This document shows positions 18,011 through 28,528 of a stretch of DNA of 64,000 bases, piece after piece; within the stretch, counting starts at the first letter, position 1, and every line of letters starts with the position of its first letter. The translations under genes were made by a program, and so were the position numbers. The notes beneath the pieces are model-generated. The model did no database searches, was not told where the DNA came from, and saw only the letters and a list, made by a program, of their open reading frames with translations. The DNA comes from Closterium sp. Naga37s-1 (Eukaryota > Streptophyta > Zygnematophyceae > Desmidiales > Closteriaceae): NCBI GenBank assembly GCA_947471745.1, contig CANJKZ010000267.1, forward strand, positions 885,001 through 949,000. Reading direction: 5' to 3'.

Positions 18011-18276
18011 CTTGTGGCATGCCAGGCCCTGCCAAGCCAACCACATGGGAACGATGCAGCACGGCATCAATTTATCAAGCTGGTTAAGATACAAATCATT
18101 GGGCCCACTGAAGATATTGGGTACATTTTTTTTCTGCGAGTGAAATAACTACAAAACGACACAACACATCACACCATCAATCAGCGAAGAAAGAAGGCGG
18201 GACCACCGAATACAAACAGCACCTCATCAGCGCGCCTCACCTCATCAGCGCGCCTCACCTCATCACCAAACCTCAC

Positions 18277-18353
18277 CTGGTTGCTCTCCAGCAGCTCTTG
18301 AGGTGAGAGGTCAAAGATGTCGAGCAGCAGAGGGCATGTGAGGCCGGGGGGTG
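18277..18353 (-). CDS. LysM exon a of gene 2
   Basis: Acceptor ATTCTTCCCAG, donor AACCAG|GTGAGG; starts in phase 1 and ends in phase 0. GLTCPLLLDIFDLSPQELLE matches the GDTC...FxLSxxxLLxxN core of a LysM. The first base pairs in phase with the end of the EGF exon. Confidence 0.75.
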
Positions 18354-18906
18354 CTGGGAAGAATGGTACTCGAACAGCAGATTTTCTCACTGGTGGTGAG
18401 AGGGGAGCAGCGGCGGGAGGGTGATTGGGTGGTTGTGAGAAGTAGGAGAAGCACAGGTTAATGCTGGGAGGAAAAGTGGCACAGGTATGAACCAAGCTAG
18501 CAACTAGGAGAACCTTACCAGCCAAAGCCACGGAACCTTCAGGTGAGGTTCCTCAAACATAAAATAATATAATAAAACTATATAGGTCAATCAGTGGTCA
18601 CTTTGTGAAGTTATTCGTTGTTAAAAAGAGCTACAGGAGAGAGTTGGCAACGATTCTCCTCACGAGCATCATTTATCATGTAACTTACCAAAGCTACAGG
18701 AACGGTTCCTAGCAGATAAGCAGCGGCCGTAGCCATTGAAACACGCCGCTAGCATAGCAGCAGCGGTGCGTCAATACTAATCTAGGGTACAGGGCCTCAC
18801 ACTTCATCAAGTTAGAGACGTCACGGCGACAAGGAGTAAGGCCCGAAGCAGGTGAAATTGTCATAACTAGCTAGAGAATGGCCCCTTCATGAGATTAGAG
18901 TAGTAC
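18354..18906. other. intron between EGF and first LysM exon
   Basis: No exon supported. A short direct repeat, cctcatcagcgcgcctcac, lies near the downstream donor (18224-18262). Confidence 0.5.
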
Positions 18907-19053
18907 CTGGGTTACAGGGACGCCTCAGAAGGTTAGAGTAGTCGAGGGGGAAGAAGGCGGGCGGGCAGAGGCAGAAGGAGGAGGCATCATAGCTCTCGAG
19001 ACACACGCCGGGCGCACAGGTGTCAGTGCTGTTAAGACGACATGCGGGGAACT
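18907..19053 (-). CDS. EGF-like exon of gene 2
   Basis: Acceptor TGTCCCTCTAG, donor AACCCAG|GTACTAC; 49 codons, phase 1 to 1. Six cysteines are spaced C-x6-C-x4-C-x8-C-x-C-x14-C, the EGF pattern, from FPACRLNSTDTC to RRPCNPG. Single EGF modules commonly act as spacers between sugar-binding modules of plant receptors. The donor is non-optimal (GTACTA). Confidence 0.78.
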
Positions 19054-19312
19054 CTAGAGGGACAGCGGATGGGGAAAGCGGCAATGTAGAGGGGTTAGAG
19101 GGAATGTGATGGGGATAGAGGCAATGTAAGTAACAACTCTCACAGGGTGGAACTAAGGGAGCATGAACCTGGGGTGGTTGTGATTTCCTCATAATCTGAA
19201 CAAAATTAGCTGTTGTAAGATGTTAAGTTAAAATACATACAATCAAGCAGGCAGGCAAGCTGTAGAATTGCAGCTAGGTTGACTGAAGCAGGAGGCCAAT
19301 CAAGAGCACATA

Positions 19313-19655
19313 TGGACTGGATACACTTTCAACATGCTGAATGGATATCTTTCCAACATGCTGAATGGATATCCTTCCAACATGCTGAATGGATACCCTT
19401 TCAACATGCTGAATGGATACCTTTCCAACATGCTGATTTGATACCCTTTCAACATGCTGAATGGATACCATTCCAACATGCTGATTTGATACCTTTTCAA
19501 CATGCTGAATGGATACCCTTCCAACATGCTGATTTGATACCCTTCCAACATGCTGAATGGATACTCTTCCAACATGCTGAATTGATACCCTTCCAAAATG
19601 CTAAATGGATACCCTTCCAACATGTTGAATGGATACCCTTTCAACATGCTATGCC
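19313..19655. repeat. 24-bp minisatellite, core caacatgctgaatggatac
   Basis: About 14 copies of a 24-bp unit in the intron between lectin-B and EGF exons. Because 24 is a multiple of three, both strands stay open, producing spurious reading frames. A second unit variant (gctgatttgatac) alternates with the main one, suggesting a higher-order 48-bp unit. Confidence 0.92.
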
Positions 19656-20139
19656 ACGTGAATTTACCATTGAAGCACGTTTGGAAGGCGGGCATTTGGG
19701 GGAGCTTGTAGCTGGGCTGGTTGAGAGGGCACGAGCACGTGCTGGTGTATGTGCCTGTGGCTGCTGACCGCACCGCAGTGCACCTGCCAGCACCGCATAG
19801 ATTCACGTCCCATGCCGTGCATGGGTTTACGTCTGTGTGACATGGAAGGGGGGATATGAAATCGGAAGATATAGAAGGTGTGGAGGGGGGTGGGCTGATT
19901 AGGGGAGGCGAGAAACATGAAGAAGGGAAATGGTTGTCGATGGATGCATGTCGTGGTGTGGTGAGGCCGAGGCATGTTGCATAAAAGAATCCATGATGTC
20001 ATGTGGATATATGTGACGCTGGGCGCGGTTAACAGAATAACATCAAGTGTACACATGCACACATTACACACACAGATGCATCGATGCATGAGTTCATATG
20101 CACACCTCACCCCACATGCACCCAACCCTTCACACGAAC

Positions 20140-21012
20140 CTGTGAATCGGAAGGTCCACGATTTGATTGACTAAATAGATGCACGCGTGCTGGCACTGCT
20201 GGACCCCGCAAACACCGGAATCACTCCACTGGTACCACTGCCGCTGCCGCTGTTATTGCTGTTGCTGCTGGTGTTGGTGTTGCCACTCGCCCCATCATAG
20301 AAGACAGAGCACAGGTCAAGAGTCAAGCTCACGTTACCCATCCTCTGTGCGCCGTTATAAGTCACTGCCTCTAGTGTTTTAGTGGCAGCCGTATAGTCCA
20401 CCCTCATGCTGTACAGTGAGGGTGACACGTATTTTCCCTGAGCAGAGAATGCAAGCCGCTGAGTCACGTTAAAGTCAGTGTGAACGGAGAGAATCGCCAT
20501 ATCCTTGTTAACGTCATGGTTAGGGTCAATGCCGCTAAAGGCATCAAACATCACTGCCACACTCCTCCCTCCGTCCGCCCACGTCCCATTCGCGTTTCTA
20601 CCTTGCGCGTCGCTCCCATACCCCATACCTGCCCCTCCTTGCCCCACCCCTGGCCGAGTACTGATCACAAAAACGACCCCAAAGCCATTACCGCCACTCG
20701 CCTTGAGCTCAAAGGCAAACCAGGAGGTGAAGGAGCGAGCACTGCACACCACAGGGTCATTAGAGGGCTTAGAGAGCCCCACTCCCCTTGTGCGCTTCCT
20801 CCCCTTGCGAGGCGGAGGAGCGGGGAGGAGCGAGAGCAGGGGCAGGGGGAGGGGGAAGAATGCGGCACCTGACTCCTGGTCCTGGTTGCCCGGGGTGAGT
20901 TGCAGCGAGGAGAAGCCGAGGCGAGCTGCACCCGAGGCAGTGAAGGGGGCTGCTGGCGTGAGGAAGGGCAAGGAGAGCGACGGCGGTTGCCACACGGGGA
21001 GAGGCGCCGGCG
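20140..21012 (-). pseudogene. lectin domain B exon of gene 2, nonsense codon near end
   Basis: 873 nt, symmetrical phase 1. Motifs match gene 1: ARSFTSWFAFEL, GFGVVFVIST, SVAVMFDAFSGIDPN, SLYSMRVDYTAATKTLE. A Ser/Asn/Gly-rich loop (from GASGNTNTS, about 20225-20285) is expanded relative to gene 1. In-frame TAG at 20173-20171 replaces the CAG of gene 1 just before the last lectin strand (SIKSWTFRF), which is still readable beyond it. Confidence 0.85.
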
Positions 21013-21198
21013 CTGGAATGGGGGAAGGGTGTTTCATGGGGAAGTAGGAGTGAGAGAAGGGAAACATAAAGGGAAAGTGAGCAGGGCAGCACACAGAGCC
21101 GACACAACGAACAGTGGAGGGGCTGAAGAGGAGTTGAGGGAGTAGGAAGGATGAACGTTTTCAACCCTTTCATTCGACTGTTGGATCTCTCTTGACTT

Positions 21199-21550
21199 TG
21201 TTGGAGGAGCACTGGGATCGGCCTAAGGTCCTGGGAAAGGGTCACATGCAAGGATGGCTTGGCGGGTTATGGGCGCGCTCACCTGCTATGGAACAAGCTC
21301 CTGTAGCTCAGTGAGATTTCCAACATGGTATCAAAACGAAGGTCTCGGGTTCGATTCCGAGTGTGCACAATGGAATGTGCTTGTGGTCCTAAGGCCTACA
21401 AAAATAAAGGGTGTTGGAGGAGCACTAGGATCACCCTAAGGTCCTGAGAAAGGGTCACAATCAAGGATGGCCTTGGGGGGTTATGGGTGCACTCACCCTC
21501 TATGGAACAAGCTCCTGTAGCTCAGTGGTTAGCGGCTGAGTTTTCCAACA
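21199..21550 (+). mobile_element. TRIM-like mini-retroelement with tRNA-like promoter boxes
   Basis: Two direct repeats, 21199-21325 and 21412-21550, start TGTTGGAGGAGCAC and end TTTCCAACA, giving TG...CA ends with a TGTTGGA/TCCAACA inverted tip. The 86-bp interior begins TGGTATCA at 21326, the same primer-site octamer as in the two larger copia elements. The repeat end contains TAGCTCAGTGG (A-box-like) and the interior GGTTCGATTCC (B-box-like), as in a tRNA gene. The left repeat lacks 12 bp. No target duplication is evident. A tRNA-derived SINE dimer is the alternative. Confidence 0.65.
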
Positions 21551-21677
21551 GGCACTACACATTTTGCCCAGCCTGCTCTGTCTACTTGCCATTCAAGCCT
21601 GCTCTGCCTGCCTTCATTGAACACCTTGAATCTTGGCTACAGCACACATTGCCGTGACTACTGCCACTCCGTCTCAC

Positions 21678-22580
21678 CTTTAGTGTCGACGTGGAAGGCC
21701 CAGGAGAGGATGTCGTGCGTCTGAGTGTGCAGCGGCAGCAGCCCCGTGCCGGCTGCAAACCCCGCATGCACCAGCACGGCCTCCGCCTCCCCGCCGTTCG
21801 CCGAAGCATTGTGAAAAAAAGCGCAGGCGTTGAAGGGGAGGGAGAGGAGGGCGGAGGGGGGCATGGCGGGCGAGGAGGAGAGGCGCACGGAGAGCAGCGA
21901 GGCGGTGGCGTTGTAGGCCACCCACGCATGCAACGTTTGGTTGGCAGCCAGAGAGGGCATGCTCGTGGGGTGCACGGACGCATGGCTTGCTGACGTCATG
22001 CTGTAATCCACGTTCACCCCCACGTGGTGAGTGGTTGGGTCCGAAAACAGACGAGTTGATGACGTGTCAAACTCCACTGCCATGCTGTGCTGATGTGGCA
22101 GGCTGCTGTTGAGGGTGACGCCACTGCCGCTGTCAACCGGGGTGCAAGTGACGATCCCGTTCTCTTCCACACAGAATTCATCTCCACCCCCATCGGAACC
22201 CCCCCCTCCCGCATCCAAAGGAGCCTCCTCCTACCGGTAAGGCCTTCTGCCATATCCCATGTTTGGCCCGGGCAACCCGACGGTCGGGTCGGGCAGGAGA
22301 ACAAAAGCAAAGCCGTCGGCCCCGAGAGCAGCAGCGGATTGGGGGGAGGAGAGGCGGAAGGAGAAGGAGGAGGAGAAGGAGTAGGGGCGGCAGGAGGAGG
22401 TGGGGGTGGATGGAGAGACGAGGGCGAAGGGCGTGGGGTGCAGGGCAAGGCCCGCTTGGTGGGGGGGAGAAAGGGGGGTGAGGCGCAGCGAGGAGGGGAG
22501 GAGACGGGCTGAGCCGGATGTGAGGAGGGGAGAGGAGGAATTCAGTCGGGAGTAGGAGAAGGACGGGGGAGCGGAGGCCG
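21678..22580 (-). pseudogene. lectin domain A exon of gene 2, nonsense codon
   Basis: 903 nt, phase 1 to 1, acceptor CAAATTCTAG, donor CTAAAG|GTGAGAC. It preserves MAVEFDTSSTRLFSDPTT, HHVGVNVDY, HAWVAYNATASLL and QTHDILSWAF. TAG at 22233-22231 replaces the CAG of gene 1 in the PYRQEE stretch (here PYR, stop, EE). Upstream and downstream of it the frame stays open. Confidence 0.85.
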
Positions 22581-22730
22581 CTAGAATTTGTGGGGAGGGG
22601 GGCAGGAGCGGTGGGAAAAGGGAACAGAGGGAGCAAAGGAGAGAACGAGGTGAGTGGGTTGTCTGGAGGAAGAACCAGCTTCAAGGATTTCACACCAAGG
22701 ATGAATTGAGCTCGTGAATGTGCCTTGTCG

Positions 22731-22862
22731 CATGAGCTCCCAAGGATGCATGTGGTGGCATGAGCTCCCAAGGATGCATGTGGTGGCATGAGCTCCCAAG
22801 GATGCATGTGTGGTGGTATGAGCTCCCAAGGATGCATGTGGTGGCATGAGCTCCCAAGGATG
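22731..22862. repeat. 28-bp minisatellite, left part (split by copia-2)
   Basis: Units with the core gagctcccaaggatgcatgt. The same array resumes at 29333-29529, so copia-2 inserted into it. It lies in the intron between the CBM-like and lectin-A exons. Confidence 0.92.
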
Positions 22863-23683
22863 TATTATAGTCACAATAGGCTTGAATGTGCCTAAAACGA
22901 AAGATAGAGAGCACAGACGGATTTCTGCACAGCGGCTTCAAACGTTGATAGCGTTCTGCTCACAGCTGAAAATGACTTGATTCAAATTGGATCTGGAGCG
23001 TCTTCACGTCGTCTACAATTAGCAATTTAGATTGCACGATTTGATAAAGAATTGACGACACAGCGTTGGTTTGAACGAACGGTACTATGGCAGCCACTAT
23101 AATCTTAGAACACAAGATAGGAAGAGTTACGAGTTGGGAATGACTCCCAGCTCCTACAAACCCCAAGAGCCGAGGTACAGTGATGTGGAACAGTGCCACA
23201 CTGTCCCCAACCACGAAGGGTCTCGAAACTACCCTTCACTAGGGCCTACACCAAGTGAAATGTTACACTACACAAAGTAATGTAACTATCTTCAATATCT
23301 TGAGGTGTACCCTTTTTTGGCGAGCTTCGAAATCACTTGAGGCTTGACACCAAGGCTCGGGCTCTTCATCACAAACTCATCCTTGAGTTCTTGATGGGTC
23401 TGCTGCACACACCTGCGACACGCCGAACGTTCGACACAGGACAAAATAGAAACCGCGCACGACAAAATAGAAACCGCGCGCGAGACACAAACGACCGCGT
23501 AACACGCGTCTAGCGATAACTCGCTATTGACTCGACACACACACTCGACATCATGACTCAACATTCACACACAATTATAAGCATGAAATATATATTATCC
23601 CATGCCTTCATACCATTCCATACACACACACATTCACGCACACGGACAACAAGCCGAGTGCAAACCGTAGGGTTGCACCAACA
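22863..23683 (-). repeat. copia-2 3' LTR
   Basis: 821 bp in the left position because the element is on the minus strand. It carries 17 bp (around 23501-23517) absent from the other LTR. Confidence 0.92.
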
Positions 23684-23724
23684 AACTCCCCCTCGGATTG
23701 TTGGCCTTAGGATATGTTGCTCTC

Positions 23725-26700
23725 TCAGTTCAGAGCCATCCCAGCCAGCTTGCAACACTTCCAATGCTGCTGCTCCACCAGCCTCTTGGTCATCATGTCA
23801 GCCGGCTGCCCCGTGGTCTTCACGTAGCGCAACTCAACTTCACCCGCGGTTACCATGCTCCTCGTCCAATGCCACTTCACCCTCATGTGCTTCGTGAGTC
23901 CATGCAACACAGGGTTCTTAGCAAGAGCAATGGCACCCTGGCTGTCACAGTACAGTGGGGTAGGTCCTTGCTGCTCCTCCCCCAATTCAGCCAACAAACG
24001 CCGCTGCCACACAATCTCCCGTACGGCACGGAAGAGTGCCATGTACTCGGACTCCACCGAGCTCAAAGCTTGGTCAACCTGCTTCTTGCTCTCCCAAGCA
24101 GTTGGGCCTCCACCAACACAGCATATGAAGCCTCCCACACTTGTCATGTCCTCTGGTTCTGATGCATATGAAGCATCCGAGTAGGCGGTGAGGAACAAAC
24201 GCCCGGGTTCAACACCATCCGCGCCCTTTTGGCGCCTTTGTGCCGCCGCCGAGTATTGCAGCCCAACGGTCGGTGTTTGGCCAAGATACTTGGCCACCCT
24301 CATTCCAGCTGCTACCTGTTCCTCATTAGGGCATTGCACAACCCTAGCCAGCTGCCCGGTAGCAAACGCGACGTCCGGTCGGGTGTTTACCGCCGCATAC
24401 ATGAGGCTGCCCACCAACGAGTGAAATCGGCGCCTCTCCTCTTCACCAACGCTCTCCTCCTCTGGTCCCTTCACACACTTGAACCCAGAGGGAAAGGGTG
24501 TAGCCACATGGCCTTCACTCTGCCCAGAGTTGGCAGCCAATGCCTCCAGGTACTTTCGTTGATGCACCCGCATGCACCGCTTCTCCACATCTCGTTCGAT
24601 GTGGAGCCCAAGGTAGAAGCTCACGTCACCAAGGGCCTTGCACTTGAACTTGTCTTGAAGCTTCAGCATCACCTCCTTCACAAGGTCAGAAGAGGGTGAG
24701 AAAATGAGGATGTCATCCACATAAACCACCATCAAAGTCCTCTGCTCCCCCTCGCCAAGCATGAACAAGGAGTGATCGGCCGTTGAGGGAGTGAAGCCGA
24801 TCCCCTCCAACACTTCGCGCAGCTTCATGTACCATTGCCTAGGGGCCTGCTTCAGCCCATAGAGGGCCTTCTTCAGCTTCCACACTCTGCCACTACCATC
24901 ATCAAACCCCTCTGGCTGCGCCATAAAAATCTCCTCCTCAAGGATGCCGTTAAGGAATGCCGTTACGATGTCCATTTGCTTTACTACCCATCCTTTGATG
25001 GCGGCTCCCGCGAATAGGGTTCGCAGCGTCGTCGGCTTCACCACAGGGGCAAACAGCTCTTTGAAGTCCACCTTCTCGTTCTGCTGGTACCCCTTGGCTA
25101 CAAGCCTAGACTTGTAGCGCTCGATCTTGCCGTCGGCATCCGACTTGATTTTGAAGAGCCACTTGGACGTTATCGCCGTACGCCCCTCCGGTAGCTCCAC
25201 CAATTCAAACGTGTCATTCTCCTCGATGCTCTTTAGCTCACTCTCCATGGCCTTCTTCCACTCCTCAGCATCACTACTCTCCAAAGCCTCCTTGAGAGTT
25301 GCTGGTTCTCCCGGCATCTCCACCGGAGAGAAGAACGCGAAGGCACACTCCTCGTAGTCACTCTCCTCGTCGTCTCCGACCATCATTGCCGCTCCGGCCA
25401 GGGCTGTCTTGCCTTGCTTTCCCGGCGCATCATAAATCAGCCTATTAGGGGGTTGAACTCTCCTCTTCCCCCTTCCTTCCTCCTCAGCTGCAGGGACTTG
25501 AAGGCCTTGGCGTTGCTGCGGTGTGGCTCGAATCCGTGGAGCACTCGTAGTACGGGAAGGGAGTGACGATGCACGCTCGCTCACTTGCTGCACCTCCTCC
25601 TCTTCTTCCTCTGCATCATTGGCCTCCTCTCCCCCATTCACAAGGGAGGATTGCCTTGTGGTTGTGCTGCCGCTGCTCAGCTCCAAAGGCAGCTCCACAT
25701 GCTCCAAACCGGAACTCTTCACCTCCCCAAACCGCACGCCTATCTTCGCCTCATTCTCCGCCTTCCAATCCTTGTACATGAAGTTCTCCATGAACTTGCA
25801 GTCCCTGCCCACCAAGAACTTCTTGGTGAATGGGTCCCAAAGAAGCCATCCCTTGCTGTTTTGAGCCATGCCCAAGTGCACGGCCCACACCGCCTTGGCA
25901 CCAAGCTTGTTGTGCCGAAGATGCTTAGGCACGAGCGCCATGCACATGCACCCGAACACCCGAAGCATATCCACCTTTGGCTTCCTTCCTAGCCACTCCA
26001 CATAGGGCACCCATTTGTCTGCTCCCACATGAGTCAAGGCTCTGTTCTTGGCCACACACGCGCTCCGCACCGCATCAGGCCAGAAATAGTCGGGTAGCCC
26101 GGCTTCAATGAGCAACCCGCGTGCCGCCTCCGTGATTGTGCGGTTCGCTCGCTCGGCGATGCCGTTCATTGCAGGGGAGTATGGCATGGTGAGGGAGTGC
26201 CGAATACCATTCTTCTTCAGCCACAACCCAAACTCCTTGCTCAGGAACTCTCCCCCTCGATCGGTGCGGATTGACTTGACTAGACGGTCTTGTTGCCGCT
26301 CCACCATCGGGAACCAATCCGTCTTCAACGTTTCAGCCACGTCGCTCTTCTTGGCCAGCACGTACACCCAAGTCATGCGGGTGTAGACGTCGACAATGGT
26401 GAGAAAATACTCAGCTCCAGCAGCTCCAAGCTTCAGGGGGCCCACCACGTCCATCACCACCTCATCAAGCGGTGCCTTTGCCGTTGCCTCCGAACTAGGG
26501 AACGGAAACCGGGTGAACTTGGCTTGAATGCACGTCGGGCAGCCAAGCACCTCATCGGGCTCCCCCTTCACACGTATGCCAGCAACCATCTCATTCTTCA
26601 CTAGCTGCTGCAAGATGGGCAGGGCCACATGCCCCATGCGCCGATGCAAGGTGAGCCAATCACACTCCCCCGTAGCCGAAGTTGGATTGGAGAATGCCGC

Positions 26701-27162
26701 GCTCGCAATAGCGCCCCACATACTCTCTCCGTAGTCCTCCTCCGCTGCTGCCTCTGGGTTCTCCTCACCCTTTTGCTGCTCCTTGGTTGCTGCACCACTC
26801 TCCTTAGGTTCACTGAACTTGCTGGTCCCTCCAGGCTTGCTCTTCTTGAGCTCATTCTCCTTAGCGCGACCGTTCGCGCCATCGTCGCTACCGACCGCTC
26901 CATCCTTGGTGCTGATGCTTGCTGCCACTTGCCTCTCCTTAGGCATAGGGACCACTGGGATCTGCCACATCTCGTTGTAGACATCCCTGTCCTCATGAAG
27001 GTCCCAAAGAATTCGATCGCCAAGCCTTGCGGTGTAGGTCTTGGCTCCCTTCGAGTTCGTGTCCATGCCGGCCTTTGCCAACCGCCGCACGGAAATCAGG
27101 TTTGCAGCAAGGCTGGGCACCCAAAGCACGTTCTTGAGGCCCACCATCTTCCCATCAGCACC
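23725..27162 (-). CDS. copia-2 pol: integrase, reverse transcriptase, RNase H
   Basis: An uninterrupted frame of about 1145 residues downstream of the TAG at 27165-27163. In order: LKNVLWVPSLAANLISV (end of protease region), LHRRMGHVALPILQQL and CPTCIQAK (pre-integrase zinc motif), integrase core with MDVVGPL, IRTDRGGEFLS and PAMNGIAERAN, reverse transcriptase with YKSRLVAKGYQQ, MDIVTAFLNG, YGLKQAPRQWY and VYVDDILIF, RNase H with AYSDASYASEPED, SSVESEYMALF and YCDSQGAIALAKNP. It ends TGA at 23725. Coding sequence is fully open, so this element may have been active recently. Confidence 0.93.
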   Translation of the reverse strand, partial: GADGKMVGLKNVLWVPSLAANLISVRRLAKAGMDTNSKGAKTYTARLGDRILWDLHEDRDVYNEMWQIPVVPMPKERQVAASISTKDGAVGSDDGANGRAKENELKKSKPGGTSKFSEPKESGAATKEQQKGEENPEAAAEEDYGESMWGAIASAAFSNPTSATGECDWLTLHRRMGHVALPILQQLVKNEMVAGIRVKGEPDEVLGCPTCIQAKFTRFPFPSSEATAKAPLDEVVMDVVGPLKLGAAGAEYFLTIVDVYTRMTWVYVLAKKSDVAETLKTDWFPMVERQQDRLVKSIRTDRGGEFLSKEFGLWLKKNGIRHSLTMPYSPAMNGIAERANRTITEAARGLLIEAGLPDYFWPDAVRSACVAKNRALTHVGADKWVPYVEWLGRKPKVDMLRVFGCMCMALVPKHLRHNKLGAKAVWAVHLGMAQNSKGWLLWDPFTKKFLVGRDCKFMENFMYKDWKAENEAKIGVRFGEVKSSGLEHVELPLELSSGSTTTRQSSLVNGGEEANDAEEEEEEVQQVSERASSLPSRTTSAPRIRATPQQRQGLQVPAAEEEGRGKRRVQPPNRLIYDAPGKQGKTALAGAAMMVGDDEESDYEECAFAFFSPVEMPGEPATLKEALESSDAEEWKKAMESELKSIEENDTFELVELPEGRTAITSKWLFKIKSDADGKIERYKSRLVAKGYQQNEKVDFKELFAPVVKPTTLRTLFAGAAIKGWVVKQMDIVTAFLNGILEEEIFMAQPEGFDDGSGRVWKLKKALYGLKQAPRQWYMKLREVLEGIGFTPSTADHSLFMLGEGEQRTLMVVYVDDILIFSPSSDLVKEVMLKLQDKFKCKALGDVSFYLGLHIERDVEKRCMRVHQRKYLEALAANSGQSEGHVATPFPSGFKCVKGPEEESVGEEERRRFHSLVGSLMYAAVNTRPDVAFATGQLARVVQCPNEEQVAAGMRVAKYLGQTPTVGLQYSAAAQRRQKGADGVEPGRLFLTAYSDASYASEPEDMTSVGGFICCVGGGPTAWESKKQVDQALSSVESEYMALFRAVREIVWQRRLLAELGEEQQGPTPLYCDSQGAIALAKNPVLHGLTKHMRVKWHWTRSMVTAGEVELRYVKTTGQPADMMTKRLVEQQHWKCCKLAGMALN

Positions 27163-28494
27163 CTAGAACATGGCCTTGCCCATGCCTTTCACCTCTGCTC
27201 GCTGCCCCAAAGCCGATGTGACATGCTTCACCGGTGACGGCTCGAGTTCGGTGAGCAAGTCCGGGCGAGGTGTCATGCTATAGGTAGCGCCACTATCAAT
27301 CACCCAATAGTCCACGGGGTGTAGGGTCACCTTCCCCACAGCTGCTGGCTCCTCAAAGCCTTCATCCTTCTCTGGACCAGCCAGTACTTGCGTCGACACG
27401 AAGTAGAATAGACCCGGGTATCGATCGTCGCTCGGGTCCTTGTCGTTGTCTCCGCTCTTCATGTTTGCAGCTCCGCCACCGCGACCGCCACGGCCTCCAC
27501 GGCCTCGTCCTCTCCCTCCTCCTGCTCCTCTACCCTCTTGGCCTTGAGCAGGGGTCCAACCATCAGGGAGTTTGTAGCAGTCGCGCCACATGTGTCCGCT
27601 CTTGTGGCAATAGTGACACTCGCCGTCGAATCGGCCGCGACCGCGTCCGTAGCTCTTGTCGTCGCTGCCGTAACCGCCACTCCTGCGGCCTCCGCCGAAG
27701 TTGCTGCCACCAAACCTTCCTCCCCCTCGTCCTCTGCCTCTTCCTCGACCATATCCACGGCCGATGCTCGCTGCCCGAGCGCCATCCGCACTCGCCAACT
27801 CACGGCGGCGGAAATCCTCTTGAAGGATAGCTCGCTTCACGTCTTCAAGCGAGAGGCGGGGCAAGTCGCGATTAAGGTTGATGATGAGCGAGGACCATGA
27901 CTCTGGGAGTAAGGCCAGCAACTTGGTCTTCTTTTGGAGCTCACTGTAGTTCAAATCAGCTCCCTCAAGCCGCGTCAACAAGTCGAAGAATTTCTGCACC
28001 CCTTCTTCAACCGCTTCGTCTTCTTCAATTCGTAGTGCCGCCATTTGCCGTTCCAACACCACCGCTACCGCCGCTGTTGCAAGAGCATGTACACCCTTGA
28101 GAGCAGCCCATGCCTTTGGTCCTTTCTCTGGTTCACGCTGGAATGGCTTGATGTGACGGATCTGACTGCTCCCCAACGCTTGCCCAAGTAAGAGATAGCC
28201 TTGTGCGCTCTTCCGCACCCACGGGCTCTTCTCCGGGTCGTTCTCGGGGCGCTTCTCCGTTCCTTCCATCACCTCCAGCAGGTCATAGTGGTCAAAGATG
28301 TTCTCCATCTTGAAGGACCATTCAGCAAAGTTGTCACCGTTGAACTTGTCAAGCCCAAACACCCTAGGCTCATCCCTAGGTGGGCCAAGACTTGGTTGCA
28401 TGGGCGCCATGGCTGAATCACGGGGTTGGCCTTGAGCTTGAGCTTCTCCACTGCCACCAGCACCTCTGCCACCCCTTTCCTCAGGTCCAGACAT
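27163..28494 (-). CDS. copia-2 gag and protease start, ending at an in-frame TAG
   Basis: ATG at 28494. Capsid with FNGDNFAEWSFKMENIF and ELQKKTKLLALLPESW, a Gly/Arg-rich stretch (RGYGRGRGRGRGGGRF), one CCHC knuckle CHYCHKSGHMWRDC and a second basic RG stretch. The protease motif VIDSGATYS follows. TAG at 27165-27163 separates this from pol in the same frame, within the protease domain. Either it is a point mutation (Gln codon CAG is the simplest ancestor) or a readthrough site. The position inside protease argues for mutation. Confidence 0.88.
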   Translation of the reverse strand: MSGPEERGGRGAGGSGEAQAQGQPRDSAMAPMQPSLGPPRDEPRVFGLDKFNGDNFAEWSFKMENIFDHYDLLEVMEGTEKRPENDPEKSPWVRKSAQGYLLLGQALGSSQIRHIKPFQREPEKGPKAWAALKGVHALATAAVAVVLERQMAALRIEEDEAVEEGVQKFFDLLTRLEGADLNYSELQKKTKLLALLPESWSSLIINLNRDLPRLSLEDVKRAILQEDFRRRELASADGARAASIGRGYGRGRGRGRGGGRFGGSNFGGGRRSGGYGSDDKSYGRGRGRFDGECHYCHKSGHMWRDCYKLPDGWTPAQGQEGRGAGGGRGRGRGGRGGRGGGAANMKSGDNDKDPSDDRYPGLFYFVSTQVLAGPEKDEGFEEPAAVGKVTLHPVDYWVIDSGATYSMTPRPDLLTELEPSPVKHVTSALGQRAEVKGMGKAMF

Positions 28495-28514
28495 TGTCGA
28501 AACTGCTCCAAGGG

Positions 28515-28526
28515 GCTCTGATACCA
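28515..28526 (-). other. copia-2 primer-binding site
   Basis: TGGTATCAGAGC in element sense, the common plant initiator-Met primer site, two bases from the end of the 5' LTR. Confidence 0.9.
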
Positions 28527-28528
28527 CT

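Noticed and set aside
21296..21370. Functional tRNA gene
   Set aside because: A- and B-box-like sequences are present, but no acceptor stem, anticodon arm or CCA-compatible fold can be drawn, and half of it belongs to a repeated terminal sequence.
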